From the NCBI RefSeq assembly GCF_001458115.1, contig NZ_CZRP01000011.1, positions 248,001-312,000 of the forward strand: a DNA stretch of 64,000 nt, written 5' to 3'. A program made the position numbers and the translations under genes. Below the pieces are notes generated by a model. That model saw nothing but the letters and a program-made list of their open reading frames with translations. It searched no databases and had not been told where the DNA came from. Shown here in pieces: positions 17,127 to 25,287 of the stretch (positions within the stretch are counted from its first letter, which is position 1; each line of letters begins with the position of its first letter). This DNA comes from Gracilibacillus massiliensis. GTDB taxonomy: Bacteria > Bacillota > Bacilli > Bacillales > Amphibacillaceae.

Positions 17127-18567
17127 ACCAAAACGACTACACCCAGCAGCGATGATATTTAATATAGTCCAAGCTATAAGACAATCTATCTTTGGCGCCT
17201 TACCTTTAGTAATTTTAGCAGTAGGAAATGATGCATGGTTTTATGTAATAATTGGTGCATCTGTATTAGCAGCGCTTATCATCATCTTCAGTGTCTTATC
17301 TTGGTATCGGTATACGTATCTATTGGAAGAGGATCAAATTCGAATCCACCAAGGTATCCTTATACGCAAAAAAAGGACAATTTCAAAACACCGAATCCAA
17401 TCCATCGATTTATCACAAAATATTATTCATCGGATTATGGGTTTAACGAAAGTACAGATTGAGACAGCTGGAAGTGATCACCGTATTGATGCAGCTCTTT
17501 CAGCGGTTAAGATGGCCGAGGGAAAAAAGCTTCACGACCAACTTAAATATAAGAAACAAGTAATGGAAGAAGATGAAGAAGAAGGAGAGCCTACAGAAGA
17601 TGTTGTTCCAGTAGCAGAAGCTCAGAGAAAAATCACACCAAAAGCACTATTGGTAGCAGGATCTACCTCCGGAAGTTTTGGGATCATTTTAGGTTTATTT
17701 GGTCTTGTTTTTTCTCAATTTGAAAGTGTAATCCCTGATCGATTTTATAATCAGGTTACAGAATGGCTGTTTTCACAAGCTGCTCAGATATTAATCGTAT
17801 TTGCAATTATCGTATTATTATTGTTATGGGTCTTGGGTGTTTTGGCGACGATTATTCAATATTGGAATTTTACGATAACTAGATATGAAAAGGAATTATT
17901 TATTACGAGGGGATTGTTAGAAAAGAAACAGTCGACAATTCCGCTTAAGAGAATTCAAGCGGTCGGTATTAAAGAAACACTTATCAGACAGCCGTTAGGA
18001 TTAGCGACGATGTATGTTGAGATTGCTAGTGGGGAAATAAGTCAAAATCAAGAAATGCATACGTTAATCTTTCCGTTATTAAGAAAGAGTCAAGTACAAT
18101 CCTTTTTACAGGAATTATTACCCGAATATCAATACGAAATAGAAGGTATGACAAAACTACCTAAAAAAGCTTTGCCGTATTATTTATTTAGGTCGGCAGT
18201 ATTACCTTTGATTGCCACTATTGTGATTGCCATCATGTTTTTTGAATTTTCCTGGATACCACTTATTGTAACGCTTTTAGCATGGGGGTATGGTTATTTT
18301 CAATATAAGACGACTGGTTTTCTTCTGAATGGAAAGCAATTGTTGGTGCAAAGTCGAACCCTTAGTAAAGACACGGCATTGGTGCAACATAAACGATTGC
18401 AATCATTTAAAAAGAAACAGCATATTCTACACCGCAAGCAGAATTTAGCAACCATAGATACGGCTATATTAAACAAATTTATGGGTCGTCATTTTGTTGT
18501 TAAAGAATTACCTGTAGAAGAAGTTGATAAAATAGCAGATTGGTATTCTTATCGCACAGATACTTAA
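17116..18567 (+). CDS. ydbT: Multi-bPH2-domain membrane protein (YdbT-like)
   Basis: A 483-residue protein with repeated PH (DUF304) units: about residues 65-150 (ISKHRIQSIDLSQNIIHRIM), 255-340 (IPLKRIQAVGIKETLIRQPLG) and a third after about 400, separated by pairs of membrane helices near residues 20-60, 175-250 and 360-400. Length agrees with B. subtilis YdbT (about 490). A Glu/Asp-rich insert near residue 150 (EEDEEEGEPTED) is an oddity. Translationally coupled to the preceding gene and closed by a terminator. Likely acts in the membrane with its partner. Confidence 0.85.
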   Translation: MMSEPKRLHPAAMIFNIVQAIRQSIFGALPLVILAVGNDAWFYVIIGASVLAALIIIFSVLSWYRYTYLLEEDQIRIHQGILIRKKRTISKHRIQSIDLSQNIIHRIMGLTKVQIETAGSDHRIDAALSAVKMAEGKKLHDQLKYKKQVMEEDEEEGEPTEDVVPVAEAQRKITPKALLVAGSTSGSFGIILGLFGLVFSQFESVIPDRFYNQVTEWLFSQAAQILIVFAIIVLLLLWVLGVLATIIQYWNFTITRYEKELFITRGLLEKKQSTIPLKRIQAVGIKETLIRQPLGLATMYVEIASGEISQNQEMHTLIFPLLRKSQVQSFLQELLPEYQYEIEGMTKLPKKALPYYLFRSAVLPLIATIVIAIMFFEFSWIPLIVTLLAWGYGYFQYKTTGFLLNGKQLLVQSRTLSKDTALVQHKRLQSFKKKQHILHRKQNLATIDTAILNKFMGRHFVVKELPVEEVDKIADWYSYRTDT

Positions 18568-18597
18568 AAGTCCCTTAAAACAGGGGCTTTTTTTTTT
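18566..18597 (+). terminator. Terminator after ydbT
   Basis: Stem AAAAGTCCC / GGGGCTTTT (one T-G pair) followed by a run of ten T. It overlaps the ydbT stop codon. Confidence 0.85.
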
Positions 18598-18790
18598 GGT
18601 TGTGTTAAATGAAAAATTCTTTGGACCGTTTAGTTATGGAAAGTTGTCCTCGGTAGTTCAACCGTTAGTTTCGATTAAAATCCCGACGAGAGATACTATC
18701 ATCATAAAAGTTCATTTCAAATATAAAATAAAGTTACTGCGCATTTTCTCGCATTAGCGAAAATCTCCGATGGACGATTTTTTAAAAGTA

Positions 18791-18819
18791 TTGACGATTT
18801 TTTGCGTTAGGTGTAATAT
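18791..18819 (+). promoter_or_regulatory. Sigma-A promoter of the ZIP transporter gene
   Basis: -35 TTGACG (18791-18796), 17-nt spacer, -10 TAATAT (18814-18819). An 11-base stretch GACGATTTTTT is repeated at 18773 and 18793, and an imperfect dyad ATTTTCTCGC / AGCGAAAATC lies at about 18743-18765; either could bind a metalloregulator. A weak AGAAAC/GGTTTCT hairpin falls in the leader (18829-18850). No recognisable riboswitch was seen in the 18600-18907 gap. Confidence 0.65.
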
Positions 18820-18907
18820 GTTTCCTAAGAGAAACTTTTTCGGGTTTCTGTCATATATATATAAAGGTATCTTTAACTTTAAATAGATTACGAGAGGTGT
18901 ACAGCTA

Positions 18908-19717
18908 ATGATGGAATTAGAAGGTGTAGCTTTAGCGTTCAGTTTAACTTTATTGGCAGGTCTGGCTACAGGTGTTGGTAGTGTATTAGCATTTTTTACA
19001 TCGAGTACAAATACGAAGTTCTTATCATGGGCATTGGGATTTTCTGCAGGTGTAATGATTTACGTGTCAATGGTAGAAATATTTGTGAAAGCAAAGGATT
19101 CTTTGGTTGGAGAGTTAGGAGAAACGCAAGGTAATTGGCTCACTGTGATTGGATTTTTTGCGGGAATGATTCTAATTGCATTGATTGATAAATTTATCCC
19201 TAAACAAGGTAATCCACATGAATTAAAAAAAGTGGAGGACATGAATAAAAATCCAAATGGAGATGGCGCATTATTGAAAATGGGAACATTTACGGCGTTA
19301 GCGATCGCTATTCATAATTTCCCGGAAGGTATTGCAACATTCACAGCAGCGTTACAAGATCCTTCATTAGGTATTGCAATAGCAGTTGCCATAGCTATCC
19401 ATAATATCCCGGAAGGTATCGCCGTATCAGTACCTATCTATTTCGCAACAGGGGATAAGAAAAAAGCATTTAAATTATCTTTCTTATCAGGTTTATCAGA
19501 ACCAATCGGAGCATTAGCTGCCTTTCTATTTCTCATGCCCTTTCTCTCCGAGGTTATGTTTGGGATGATATTTGCTGGTGTTGCAGGTATTATGGTATTT
19601 ATTTCTTTAGATGAATTATTACCAGCTGCCAAGAAATATGATGAAGCCCATACGTCAATTTATGGACTAATCGCTGGAATGGCTGTAATGGCTTTGAGTT
19701 TGTTATTATTCATATGA
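18908..19717 (+). CDS. ZIP-family divalent metal transporter
   Basis: A 269-residue membrane protein of the ZIP (ZupT/GufA-like) family that brings Zn2+ and similar ions into the cytoplasm. Both metal-site helices are complete: HNFPEGIATF (helix IV) and HNIPEGIAVS (helix V); GLSEPIGALAAF follows in helix VI. About eight helices, with a short loop rich in charged residues between helices III and IV. Two adjacent ATG codons start the gene after GAGAGGTG; 18908 is used. Monocistronic: own promoter and own terminator. Confidence 0.93.
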   Translation: MMELEGVALAFSLTLLAGLATGVGSVLAFFTSSTNTKFLSWALGFSAGVMIYVSMVEIFVKAKDSLVGELGETQGNWLTVIGFFAGMILIALIDKFIPKQGNPHELKKVEDMNKNPNGDGALLKMGTFTALAIAIHNFPEGIATFTAALQDPSLGIAIAVAIAIHNIPEGIAVSVPIYFATGDKKKAFKLSFLSGLSEPIGALAAFLFLMPFLSEVMFGMIFAGVAGIMVFISLDELLPAAKKYDEAHTSIYGLIAGMAVMALSLLLFI

Positions 19718-19741
19718 AAAACGGGGGTAATCCCCGTTTTT
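19717..19741 (+). terminator. Terminator after the ZIP transporter gene
   Basis: A 10-bp perfect stem AAAAACGGGG / CCCCGTTTTT with a short loop and T-rich tail. In the other direction it also follows the small gene on the minus strand. Confidence 0.85.
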
Positions 19742-19744
19742 GTT

Positions 19745-19879
19745 TTAACTACGTATCATTTTAACTATGAATACGATAAGTGCAATAACTAGTAAAATGT
19801 GTACTAATCCACCTGCGATTTCAAATAAAAAGCCAAGTAACCAAGCTAATAACAAAATACCGATAATTGTCCAAATCAT
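19745..19879 (-). CDS. Tiny membrane protein of the lmo0937/DUF5670 type
   Basis: A 44-residue minus-strand gene encoding MIWTIIGILLLAWLLGFLFE, a GG-containing turn (IAGGLVH) and a second hydrophobic helix ending in KMIRS. This matches the small two-helix lmo0937 family proteins common in Firmicutes (usually about 45-50 residues). AAAGGAG lies 9 nt before ATG. The function of the family is unknown; it is often found in stress regulons. Convergent with the ZIP gene. The plus-strand reading across this stretch has no ribosome site and is a shadow. Confidence 0.8.
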   Translation of the reverse strand: MIWTIIGILLLAWLLGFLFEIAGGLVHILLVIALIVFIVKMIRS

Positions 19880-20054
19880 GTTGAAACACTCCTTTTTTAA
19901 TTTTGTTATGTATAAGATACCCATTTGTTTTCTTATTAAACTTTTTTAAAATATTTGTTGCATTAATTTTGGTAGATTGTTATAATAAAACACGTGGTTT
20001 CGTAAAGGGAATGTAAATTATATATGAAACCCATGTAACAAATTCATTATTTAG

Positions 20055-20087
20055 ATGCGGGTGTAGTTTAGTGGTAAAACCTCAGCC
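20055..20087 (+). repeat. Duplicated 5' half of the downstream tRNA-Gly gene
   Basis: 33 bases beginning ATGCGGGTGTAGTTTAGTGG are identical to bases 20213-20245, the start of tRNA-Gly. The copy breaks off after the D-arm/anticodon-stem base CAGCC, before the anticodon. The following 125 bases hold two small hairpins (GAAGCA-TGA-TGCTTC at 20128-20142; GAGAT/ATCTC at about 20190-20204) and no gene. Confidence 0.9.
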
Positions 20088-20214
20088 ACGAGCGATACAT
20101 CCACCGAGTAAACCTCGAGTTGTTCCGAAGCATGATGCTTCTTTGAAATAACTATTAGATGCAGGAACATGTATTGCGTTGAGGAATGCGAGATGTTAAA
20201 TCTCATATTATAAT

Positions 20215-20288
20215 GCGGGTGTAGTTTAGTGGTAAAACCTCAGCCTTCCAAGCTGATGTCGAGGGTTCGATTCCCTTCACCCGCTCCA
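20215..20288 (+). tRNA. tRNA-Gly (anticodon TCC)
   Basis: Seven-base acceptor stem GCGGGTG/CACCCGC, D-arm with GTTTAGTGGTAAAAC, anticodon arm CAGCC-TTCCAAG-CTG (anticodon TCC), T-arm AGGGTTCGATTCCCT and encoded TCCA end (discriminator U at 20285). 71 nt plus CCA. Canonical Bacillus-type tRNA-Gly. Confidence 0.97.
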
Positions 20289-20377
20289 TACATAGGTGTG
20301 AACGTAGTGTTTCGTTTTTAAAATGAAGCATTACGTTTTTTTATTGATAAGGAATCTAAAAAAGGAGTTTTGATATA

Positions 20378-22078
20378 GTGAAGAAGTTACAACAACTCTT
20401 AAAAAACATAGATGGAAAAGGATATAAAGCCTATAAATCGATCCAAGGAAGCTATGCCTTCGAGCAATATCAACTATCTATTGACTACGTTCAAGGCGAC
20501 CCTTTTGCATCACCTTCTAAAATAAGAGTAATCATTCCCAATTCAAATCGTCCGATTAAAGAAGAATGGAAACAATCAAAAGAACGAAATATATATACAG
20601 CAGACCACCTCGCACGTACGGTTGCAAATGCTATAGAAAAAGAATCATCTTTTGCAAAAGGTTCTGGAAAAAGTGGGTTGCTTCACATCGATAAACCAGG
20701 ACAGGAAATACTAGAACGAACAGCAGTTCAATTAAATAATAAAGCGACCGTTATCTGTTTATCAATAGGATTACCTGCAAATGGTAGAAGAATAAATGGG
20801 AAAGAAGCGGAGAAATTATTCTTTGCCATGATCCCATCTATCCTGAAAAATTCGATTTTTTCAGTGTCAGATGAAGAATTAGAAAAAAGTGTACAACTTG
20901 CAGATCAACATATCGCAATTAGAGAAGAAATGAAAAAACAAGATTGGATTGCTTTTGTAGCGGATGGAGCGATCTTACCCCGAAAAAGTGGTGTAAGCAA
21001 CCGCCCATTACAAAATGCAGTACCATTTGAAAGCCCGAAAGAAAATGGTGTAACCATTGATATTCCTCATCGAAATCAACCACTAACAGGAATGGCCATT
21101 ACAAAAGGGATCAGCTTAATTGTCGGTGGTGGTTATCATGGGAAAAGTACATTATTACAAGCATTAGAAAGAGGCGTTTATCACCATATACAAGGTGATG
21201 GACGAGAATATGTGTTAACAGATCCTAATGCTGTTAAAATTAGAGCAGAGGATGGAAGACAGGTAACCTCTGTAAATATTTCAGCTTTTATTAATGACTT
21301 ACCTCATGGACAGGATACCAAAAAGTTTTCAACAGAGAATGCAAGTGGAAGTACATCACAAGCAACAAATGTAGTAGAAGCAATCGAGGCTTCCGCTTGC
21401 ACATTGTTAATAGATGAAGATACTAGTGCGACAAACTTTATGATCCGTGATGCGAGAATGCAAGCACTTGTCGCTCCAGAAAAAGAGCCGATAACACCTT
21501 TCATCGATAAAATAAAGCAATTACGAGATCAATTAAATGTTTCCACTATTTTAGTCATGGGAGGTTCGGGTGATTACTTTGATGTCGCAAACGAAGTGAT
21601 TATGATGGATCAATATAAACCATATAATGTTACGGAAAAAGCACAACAAATTGTAAAAGATCAACCAGAGACCCGCAGCGATTATCATGGTGAATTAACA
21701 ACCACAATGAATCAGCGCACCTTCTTAGCAAATAGTTTACAATTACAAAAAGGTAAAAAGAAAAAAGTCCAAGCAAAAGGTCTTGATTTAATTCTAATGG
21801 GGAATCATTCGATCCAATTACAAGATGTTGAACAATTAGTAGATAGTTCGCAGACAAGAGCGATTGCTGAGCTTCTTCGTTATTTGGACGATAAAGGTGT
21901 ATTAAAACAAGCGAAACCACTAACCGAATTATTAGATGATATCGAAGCGGTTATCGATCAGGAGGGCTTGCAAGCTTTTGCGCCATTTCCGAAGCAACAT
22001 CCAGGAGACCTTGCTCGTCCAAGACGTTTTGAGATCGCAGCATGCTTAAATCGGATACGAACAGCTAAAATAAAGTAA
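20378..22078 (+). CDS. Predicted ABC-class ATPase (COG3044)
   Basis: A 566-residue cytoplasmic protein. A P-loop is seen at about residues 248-260 (IVGGGYHGKSTLLQALERGV), followed by conserved GREYVLTDPNAVKIRAEDGR and a Walker B-like TLLIDEDTSATNFMIRD (about 345), as in the COG3044 family of orphan ABC-class ATPases. There are no membrane segments and no transporter neighbours. The C-terminal part (about 440-566) is family-specific. GTG start with AAAAGGAG 10 nt upstream. Family function is unknown; a role in nucleic-acid or protein remodelling is only a guess. It lies just ahead of queG with a 21-nt gap. Confidence 0.85.
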   Translation: MKKLQQLLKNIDGKGYKAYKSIQGSYAFEQYQLSIDYVQGDPFASPSKIRVIIPNSNRPIKEEWKQSKERNIYTADHLARTVANAIEKESSFAKGSGKSGLLHIDKPGQEILERTAVQLNNKATVICLSIGLPANGRRINGKEAEKLFFAMIPSILKNSIFSVSDEELEKSVQLADQHIAIREEMKKQDWIAFVADGAILPRKSGVSNRPLQNAVPFESPKENGVTIDIPHRNQPLTGMAITKGISLIVGGGYHGKSTLLQALERGVYHHIQGDGREYVLTDPNAVKIRAEDGRQVTSVNISAFINDLPHGQDTKKFSTENASGSTSQATNVVEAIEASACTLLIDEDTSATNFMIRDARMQALVAPEKEPITPFIDKIKQLRDQLNVSTILVMGGSGDYFDVANEVIMMDQYKPYNVTEKAQQIVKDQPETRSDYHGELTTTMNQRTFLANSLQLQKGKKKKVQAKGLDLILMGNHSIQLQDVEQLVDSSQTRAIAELLRYLDDKGVLKQAKPLTELLDDIEAVIDQEGLQAFAPFPKQHPGDLARPRRFEIAACLNRIRTAKIK

Positions 22079-22099
22079 AAATAAAAGGAGGTGAGTGTA

Positions 22100-23239
22100 A
22101 TGGCATATACACAATTAAAAGAAGAACTTATCCAATTCAGCAAAGAAATTGGAATTGATAAGATCGGTTTTGCCAGTGTCGATTCATTTTCAAACTTAAA
22201 ATCGAGATTGGAAGAACAACAAGCTTTAGGTTATGCATCAGGATTTGAAAAAGGTAGTAATGAAGAACGTACCGAACCCAAGCTTTTGTTGCCACAAGCA
22301 GAATCGATCATAGCCATTGCACTTGCTTATCCAACAAAAATAAAAGATGACCCAAAAAGTGTTAAAGGTGATCGACGTGGCATGTTTTGTCGTGCTTCAT
22401 GGGGGACTGACTATCACCTTGTCTTACAGGAAAAGCTTGATCAACTTGCTGACTTTTTGCAAGAAAAAGTAGGCGATTTTCAATATAGCTCGATGGTCGA
22501 TACAGGTGAATTATCAGATCGTGCAGTGGCAGAACGGGCAGGGATTGGTTTCAGTGGGAAAAATACGCTGATCATTTCACCAGAATATGGTTCCTATATC
22601 TACTTAGGTGAAATGATTACCAATATCCCGTTTACAGCGGATCAACCAATAGAAGAGGGATGTGGGACTTGTACAAAGTGCCTGGACGCCTGTCCAACAG
22701 GTGCACTAGTGGAACCGGGAAGATTGAACGCCCAACAATGCCTAGCTTTTCTAACTCAAACAAAAGGATTTCTACCTGATGAACATAGAGATAAACTTGG
22801 CAATTTTATCTATGGATATGAAACATGCCAGGTCGTCTGTCCTTATAATAAAGGTGTTGATTTTCATCATCATGAACAGTTTGAGCCAGATCCTGATTTA
22901 GTTAAACCCAGATTGGTAGACCTTTTAACGATTTCCAACAGAGAGTTCAAAACGAAATTCGGGAAAATGGCAGGTTCATGGCGTGGTAAAAAACCTCTGC
23001 AACGAAATGCGATAATAGCGCTTGGTCACTACAAGGAAGTAGCTGCTCTAGATGTGCTAATAGAGCTCATGCAACAAGATCCCAGACCGGTAATTCGCGG
23101 AACAGCAGCATGGGCGATCGGTAAAATCGGTGAAAAACGTGGGTTTCAAGCTATAAAAGATGCAAAAATCCGGGAAACAAATGAAGACGTGTTGAATGAA
23201 ATGACCAAAGGGTTGGAAATGGAAAGTCAGATTGATTAG
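22100..23239 (+). CDS. queG: Epoxyqueuosine reductase QueG
   Basis: About 379 residues. Reduces epoxyqueuosine to queuosine in tRNA, the last step of queuosine synthesis, using cobalamin and two [4Fe-4S] clusters. N-terminal cobalamin-binding/DUF1730 region, ferredoxin-type motif CGTCTKCLDACPTGAL, second Cys set CQVVCPYNK, and a C-terminal HEAT-type segment (VIRGTAAWAIGKIGEKRG) that grips tRNA. GTG 22091 is in frame but the strong AAAGGAGGTGAG fits ATG 22100. Followed 9 nt later by the ogt-like gene. Confidence 0.95.
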   Translation: MAYTQLKEELIQFSKEIGIDKIGFASVDSFSNLKSRLEEQQALGYASGFEKGSNEERTEPKLLLPQAESIIAIALAYPTKIKDDPKSVKGDRRGMFCRASWGTDYHLVLQEKLDQLADFLQEKVGDFQYSSMVDTGELSDRAVAERAGIGFSGKNTLIISPEYGSYIYLGEMITNIPFTADQPIEEGCGTCTKCLDACPTGALVEPGRLNAQQCLAFLTQTKGFLPDEHRDKLGNFIYGYETCQVVCPYNKGVDFHHHEQFEPDPDLVKPRLVDLLTISNREFKTKFGKMAGSWRGKKPLQRNAIIALGHYKEVAALDVLIELMQQDPRPVIRGTAAWAIGKIGEKRGFQAIKDAKIRETNEDVLNEMTKGLEMESQID

Positions 23240-23248
23240 GAGGTTACC

Positions 23249-23752
23249 ATGTATTATATCGAATATGAGTCCCCGATAGGCTTGCTGACGCTAGTTAATC
23301 AAGATAACTATCTCATTCGTACGGAATTTGGGAGTTTTCAAGACAAACATAAAAAAATTACGGAATGGTTAAGTAAAAATAAGCTTCCGATCGAATTAAA
23401 GAAGGATAACGAACCGTTTCACGATATCATTGAAGAGCTTGATGATTATTTTCAACAAAAACGAAAAACGTTTACGATTCCCTATAAATTTTATGGTACA
23501 CCTTTTCAACAAAAAGTATGGGAAGCGCTGGCTTCTCAAGTACCATATGGCACTACTTGTTCATACCAAGATATTGCTCAAATTGTTGGTTCACCTAAAG
23601 CAGTCAGAGCTGTAGGAGGAGCTAATAACCAGAATCCAATTTCGATCATTGTACCATGTCACCGAGTAATTGGTAAGAATGGAAAGTTAGTTGGTTATGG
23701 CGGTGGTCTTGATAAGAAAGAATTTTTATTGGAATTAGAAAGGGAAAAATAA
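23249..23752 (+). CDS. ogt: Methylated-DNA-protein cysteine methyltransferase
   Basis: A 167-residue suicide repair enzyme that takes alkyl groups from O6-alkylguanine. The acceptor is C137 in IIVPCHRVIG; the helix-turn-helix around GTTCSYQDIAQIVGSPKAVR and Asn hinge (GANNQNP) are present. N-terminal part is the short RNase-like domain. RBS TAGGAGG, ATG start. Probably in one transcript with queG and the next P-loop gene, a housekeeping grouping seen in several bacilli. Confidence 0.95.
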   Translation: MYYIEYESPIGLLTLVNQDNYLIRTEFGSFQDKHKKITEWLSKNKLPIELKKDNEPFHDIIEELDDYFQQKRKTFTIPYKFYGTPFQQKVWEALASQVPYGTTCSYQDIAQIVGSPKAVRAVGGANNQNPISIIVPCHRVIGKNGKLVGYGGGLDKKEFLLELEREK

Positions 23753-23777
23753 AACGATTGGAATGGAGGGGCAGTCA

Positions 23778-24263
23778 ATGGGTATTAGAAATTATCTAAT
23801 TGAAGGCGTTTCCGGCACTGGAAAAACTGCGGTCTGTGAAGAATTACAGAAACGCGGTTACCAAGCTATTCATGGTGACCGTGAATTGGCATATCAAGGT
23901 GATCCGGAGACTGGTATACCTATGGATAGCGCCACACACGAGAACCACATTTGGCATGTAGATAAAGTAAAGAATTTGGTTGCCAACCAGGATGATGCTG
24001 TCACATTTTTTTGCGGCGGATCTAGAAACTTTTTGAAATTTATTGATCTGTTTGACGCTATCTTTGTCCTCGAAGTCGATATTGACACATTGAACCGGCG
24101 GCTTAAAGAGCGACCTGAAAATGAGTTTGGTAGCAAAAAGGTGGAACGAGAACTTATTACGCGATTGCAACAAACGAAAGAAGACATTCCGAAAAGAGGC
24201 ATTGTAGTTGACGCCACTGCACCGATCGAGCACGTTGTTGACGAAATTGTCCATAACATCTAA
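23778..24263 (+). CDS. Small P-loop kinase-like protein
   Basis: About 161 residues with Walker A GVSGTGKTAV at the N-terminus, an acidic segment (HGDRELAYQGDPETG), and an LID-like FVLEVDIDTLNRRLKERPENEFG. This resembles the shikimate/adenylate-kinase-like AAA_18 or nucleoside kinase fold. Substrate unknown. ATG 23763 is in frame but the GGAGGGG ribosome site is between it and ATG 23778, so the latter is used. It ends at a strong terminator. Confidence 0.75.
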   Translation: MGIRNYLIEGVSGTGKTAVCEELQKRGYQAIHGDRELAYQGDPETGIPMDSATHENHIWHVDKVKNLVANQDDAVTFFCGGSRNFLKFIDLFDAIFVLEVDIDTLNRRLKERPENEFGSKKVERELITRLQQTKEDIPKRGIVVDATAPIEHVVDEIVHNI

Positions 24264-24317
24264 ATAAAAAATTTTTTTGAAATAATGCACACATTCATTT
24301 TTGGAATGTAATTAAAA

Positions 24318-24363
24318 AATCCGAATGATTGCACATTCAAATGGGACTGCAATCATTCGGATT
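24318..24363 (+). terminator. Terminator after the queG-ogt-kinase operon
   Basis: Perfect 16-bp stem AATCCGAATGATTGCA / TGCAATCATTCGGATT followed by CCATTTT. A second shorter hairpin (AAAACTTGG/CCAAGTTTT, 24403-24428) follows and may end the minus-strand lipoprotein gene. Confidence 0.85.
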
Positions 24364-24429
24364 CCATTTTAATTCATTTAATTTGAAATTCTCTTAGGTA
24401 GCAAAACTTGGTATGTAGTCCAAGTTTTT

Positions 24430-24573
24430 CTATTCTTCTGATTCTTCGTTTGTCTCTTCTGTTGTCGTGTCTTCTGTTTGATCTTCTTCGCCTTCATCTT
24501 CTGCACAAGCTGTAAGAAGACTGATGGAAAGAACAGCTACTGCAAAAATAGAAAACCATTTCTTTTTGATCAT
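24430..24573 (-). CDS. Small acidic lipoprotein
   Basis: A 47-residue minus-strand gene: MIKKKWFSIFAVAVLSISLL, lipobox LTAC, then about 24 residues made almost only of Glu, Asp, Thr and Ser. AGGAGGG stands 7 nt before ATG. The mature part is too short to fold and is probably a highly charged surface tag, similar in style to the lipoprotein encoded just upstream on the same strand. No known function. Confidence 0.75.
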   Translation of the reverse strand: MIKKKWFSIFAVAVLSISLLTACAEDEGEEDQTEDTTTEETNEESEE

Positions 24574-24690
24574 TGTTATCCCTCCTTTTTTTCTGTACTA
24601 CCCATATATACGATAAATAGAGAAGAAAAGATACGTCTATATACAATTTTTAACAAACTTTACAATATATTAATGATCGATTAATACGAA

Positions 24691-24725
24691 AAAAATCCAA
24701 ACGATTTGAATCGTCTGGATTTTTC
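24691..24725. terminator. TCCAAACGA-type hairpin between the two lipoprotein genes
   Basis: AAAAATCCAAACGATT / AATCGTCTGGATTTTT with a 2-nt loop (16 bp, one A-C mismatch), with T-runs in both directions. Same stem core as four other terminators in the window. Confidence 0.8.
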
Positions 24726-24767
24726 TAAAAGAGACTGCTTTGGTCCTAGTCTCTTTATAAACTATTT

Positions 24768-25067
24768 TTACTCTTCCATTTCAACGTCGCCTTCCATTTC
24801 CATGTCCATATCTTCTTCACTGTCTTCTTCCATATCCGAATCTTCTTCTTCCGTAGGAGCCTCTTCGTCAGCTGGAGCTTCCTCTTCCGTTGGTGCTTCT
24901 TCCTCAGCTGGTGCTTCTTCTTCCATCGGAGCTTCTTCTTCAGCAGGTGCTGGTTCTTCTGTTGGTGTTTCCTCTACTGGTTCTGGTGACTCCTCTTCAC
25001 CACAAGCTGCCAATAATCCCACTGTTAATGCAGATATACCTATCATTGATAAGAATTTTTTCATCAT
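24768..25067 (-). CDS. Acidic repeat lipoprotein
   Basis: A 99-residue protein: signal peptide MMKKFLSMIGISALTVGLL, lipobox LLAAC (Cys about 22), then 75 residues of low complexity. It contains five or more tandem 7-residue units of the type EEEAPxE, followed by an Asp/Glu/Met-rich end (DMDMEMEGDVEMEE). An in-frame ATG further upstream exists, but AAGGAGG lies just before ATG 25067. It should be an extended, strongly negative rod at the outer membrane face. Function unknown; a metal- or cation-binding role is possible. The Ser-rich reading of the opposite strand is a shadow. Confidence 0.8.
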   Translation of the reverse strand: MMKKFLSMIGISALTVGLLAACGEEESPEPVEETPTEEPAPAEEEAPMEEEAPAEEEAPTEEEAPADEEAPTEEEDSDMEEDSEEDMDMEMEGDVEMEE

Positions 25068-25287
25068 GTTAATTCCTCCTTGTTGTTTGTTCACTCTACT
25101 GATACCCCGGATAAAACCTAATAATCATAAAAATAGCTATTTTAATATAAAGGTAATGTTTTGTAAAAAAAGTAACCGATTTGACATATTTAACTATCGC
25201 CAATCATTTTAGTCGATGCAACAGTTATCACAATTCGTGTGATTTTCAATAACTTAACGAATATACATGAAGAAAGGAGGGGATAAG

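Noticed and set aside
18600-18907. Metal riboswitch before the ZIP transporter
   Set aside because: The promoter is only about 90 nt from the gene and the leader shows just one weak hairpin; no yybP-ykoY or czcD-type core was found.
19767-19949. 60-codon plus-strand frame after the ZIP gene
   Set aside because: Shadow of the 44-residue minus-strand lmo0937-like gene, which has a proper ribosome site and family match.
20055-20288. Prophage attachment site at tRNA-Gly
   Set aside because: The repeated part is the 5' half, whereas integrases usually use the 3' end; the copies are only 158 bp apart with no integrase gene.
24706-25212. Long plus-strand reading frame rich in Ser and Val
   Set aside because: It is the exact opposite strand of the EEEAPxE lipoprotein, has no ribosome site, and its low complexity follows from the repeats on the other strand.
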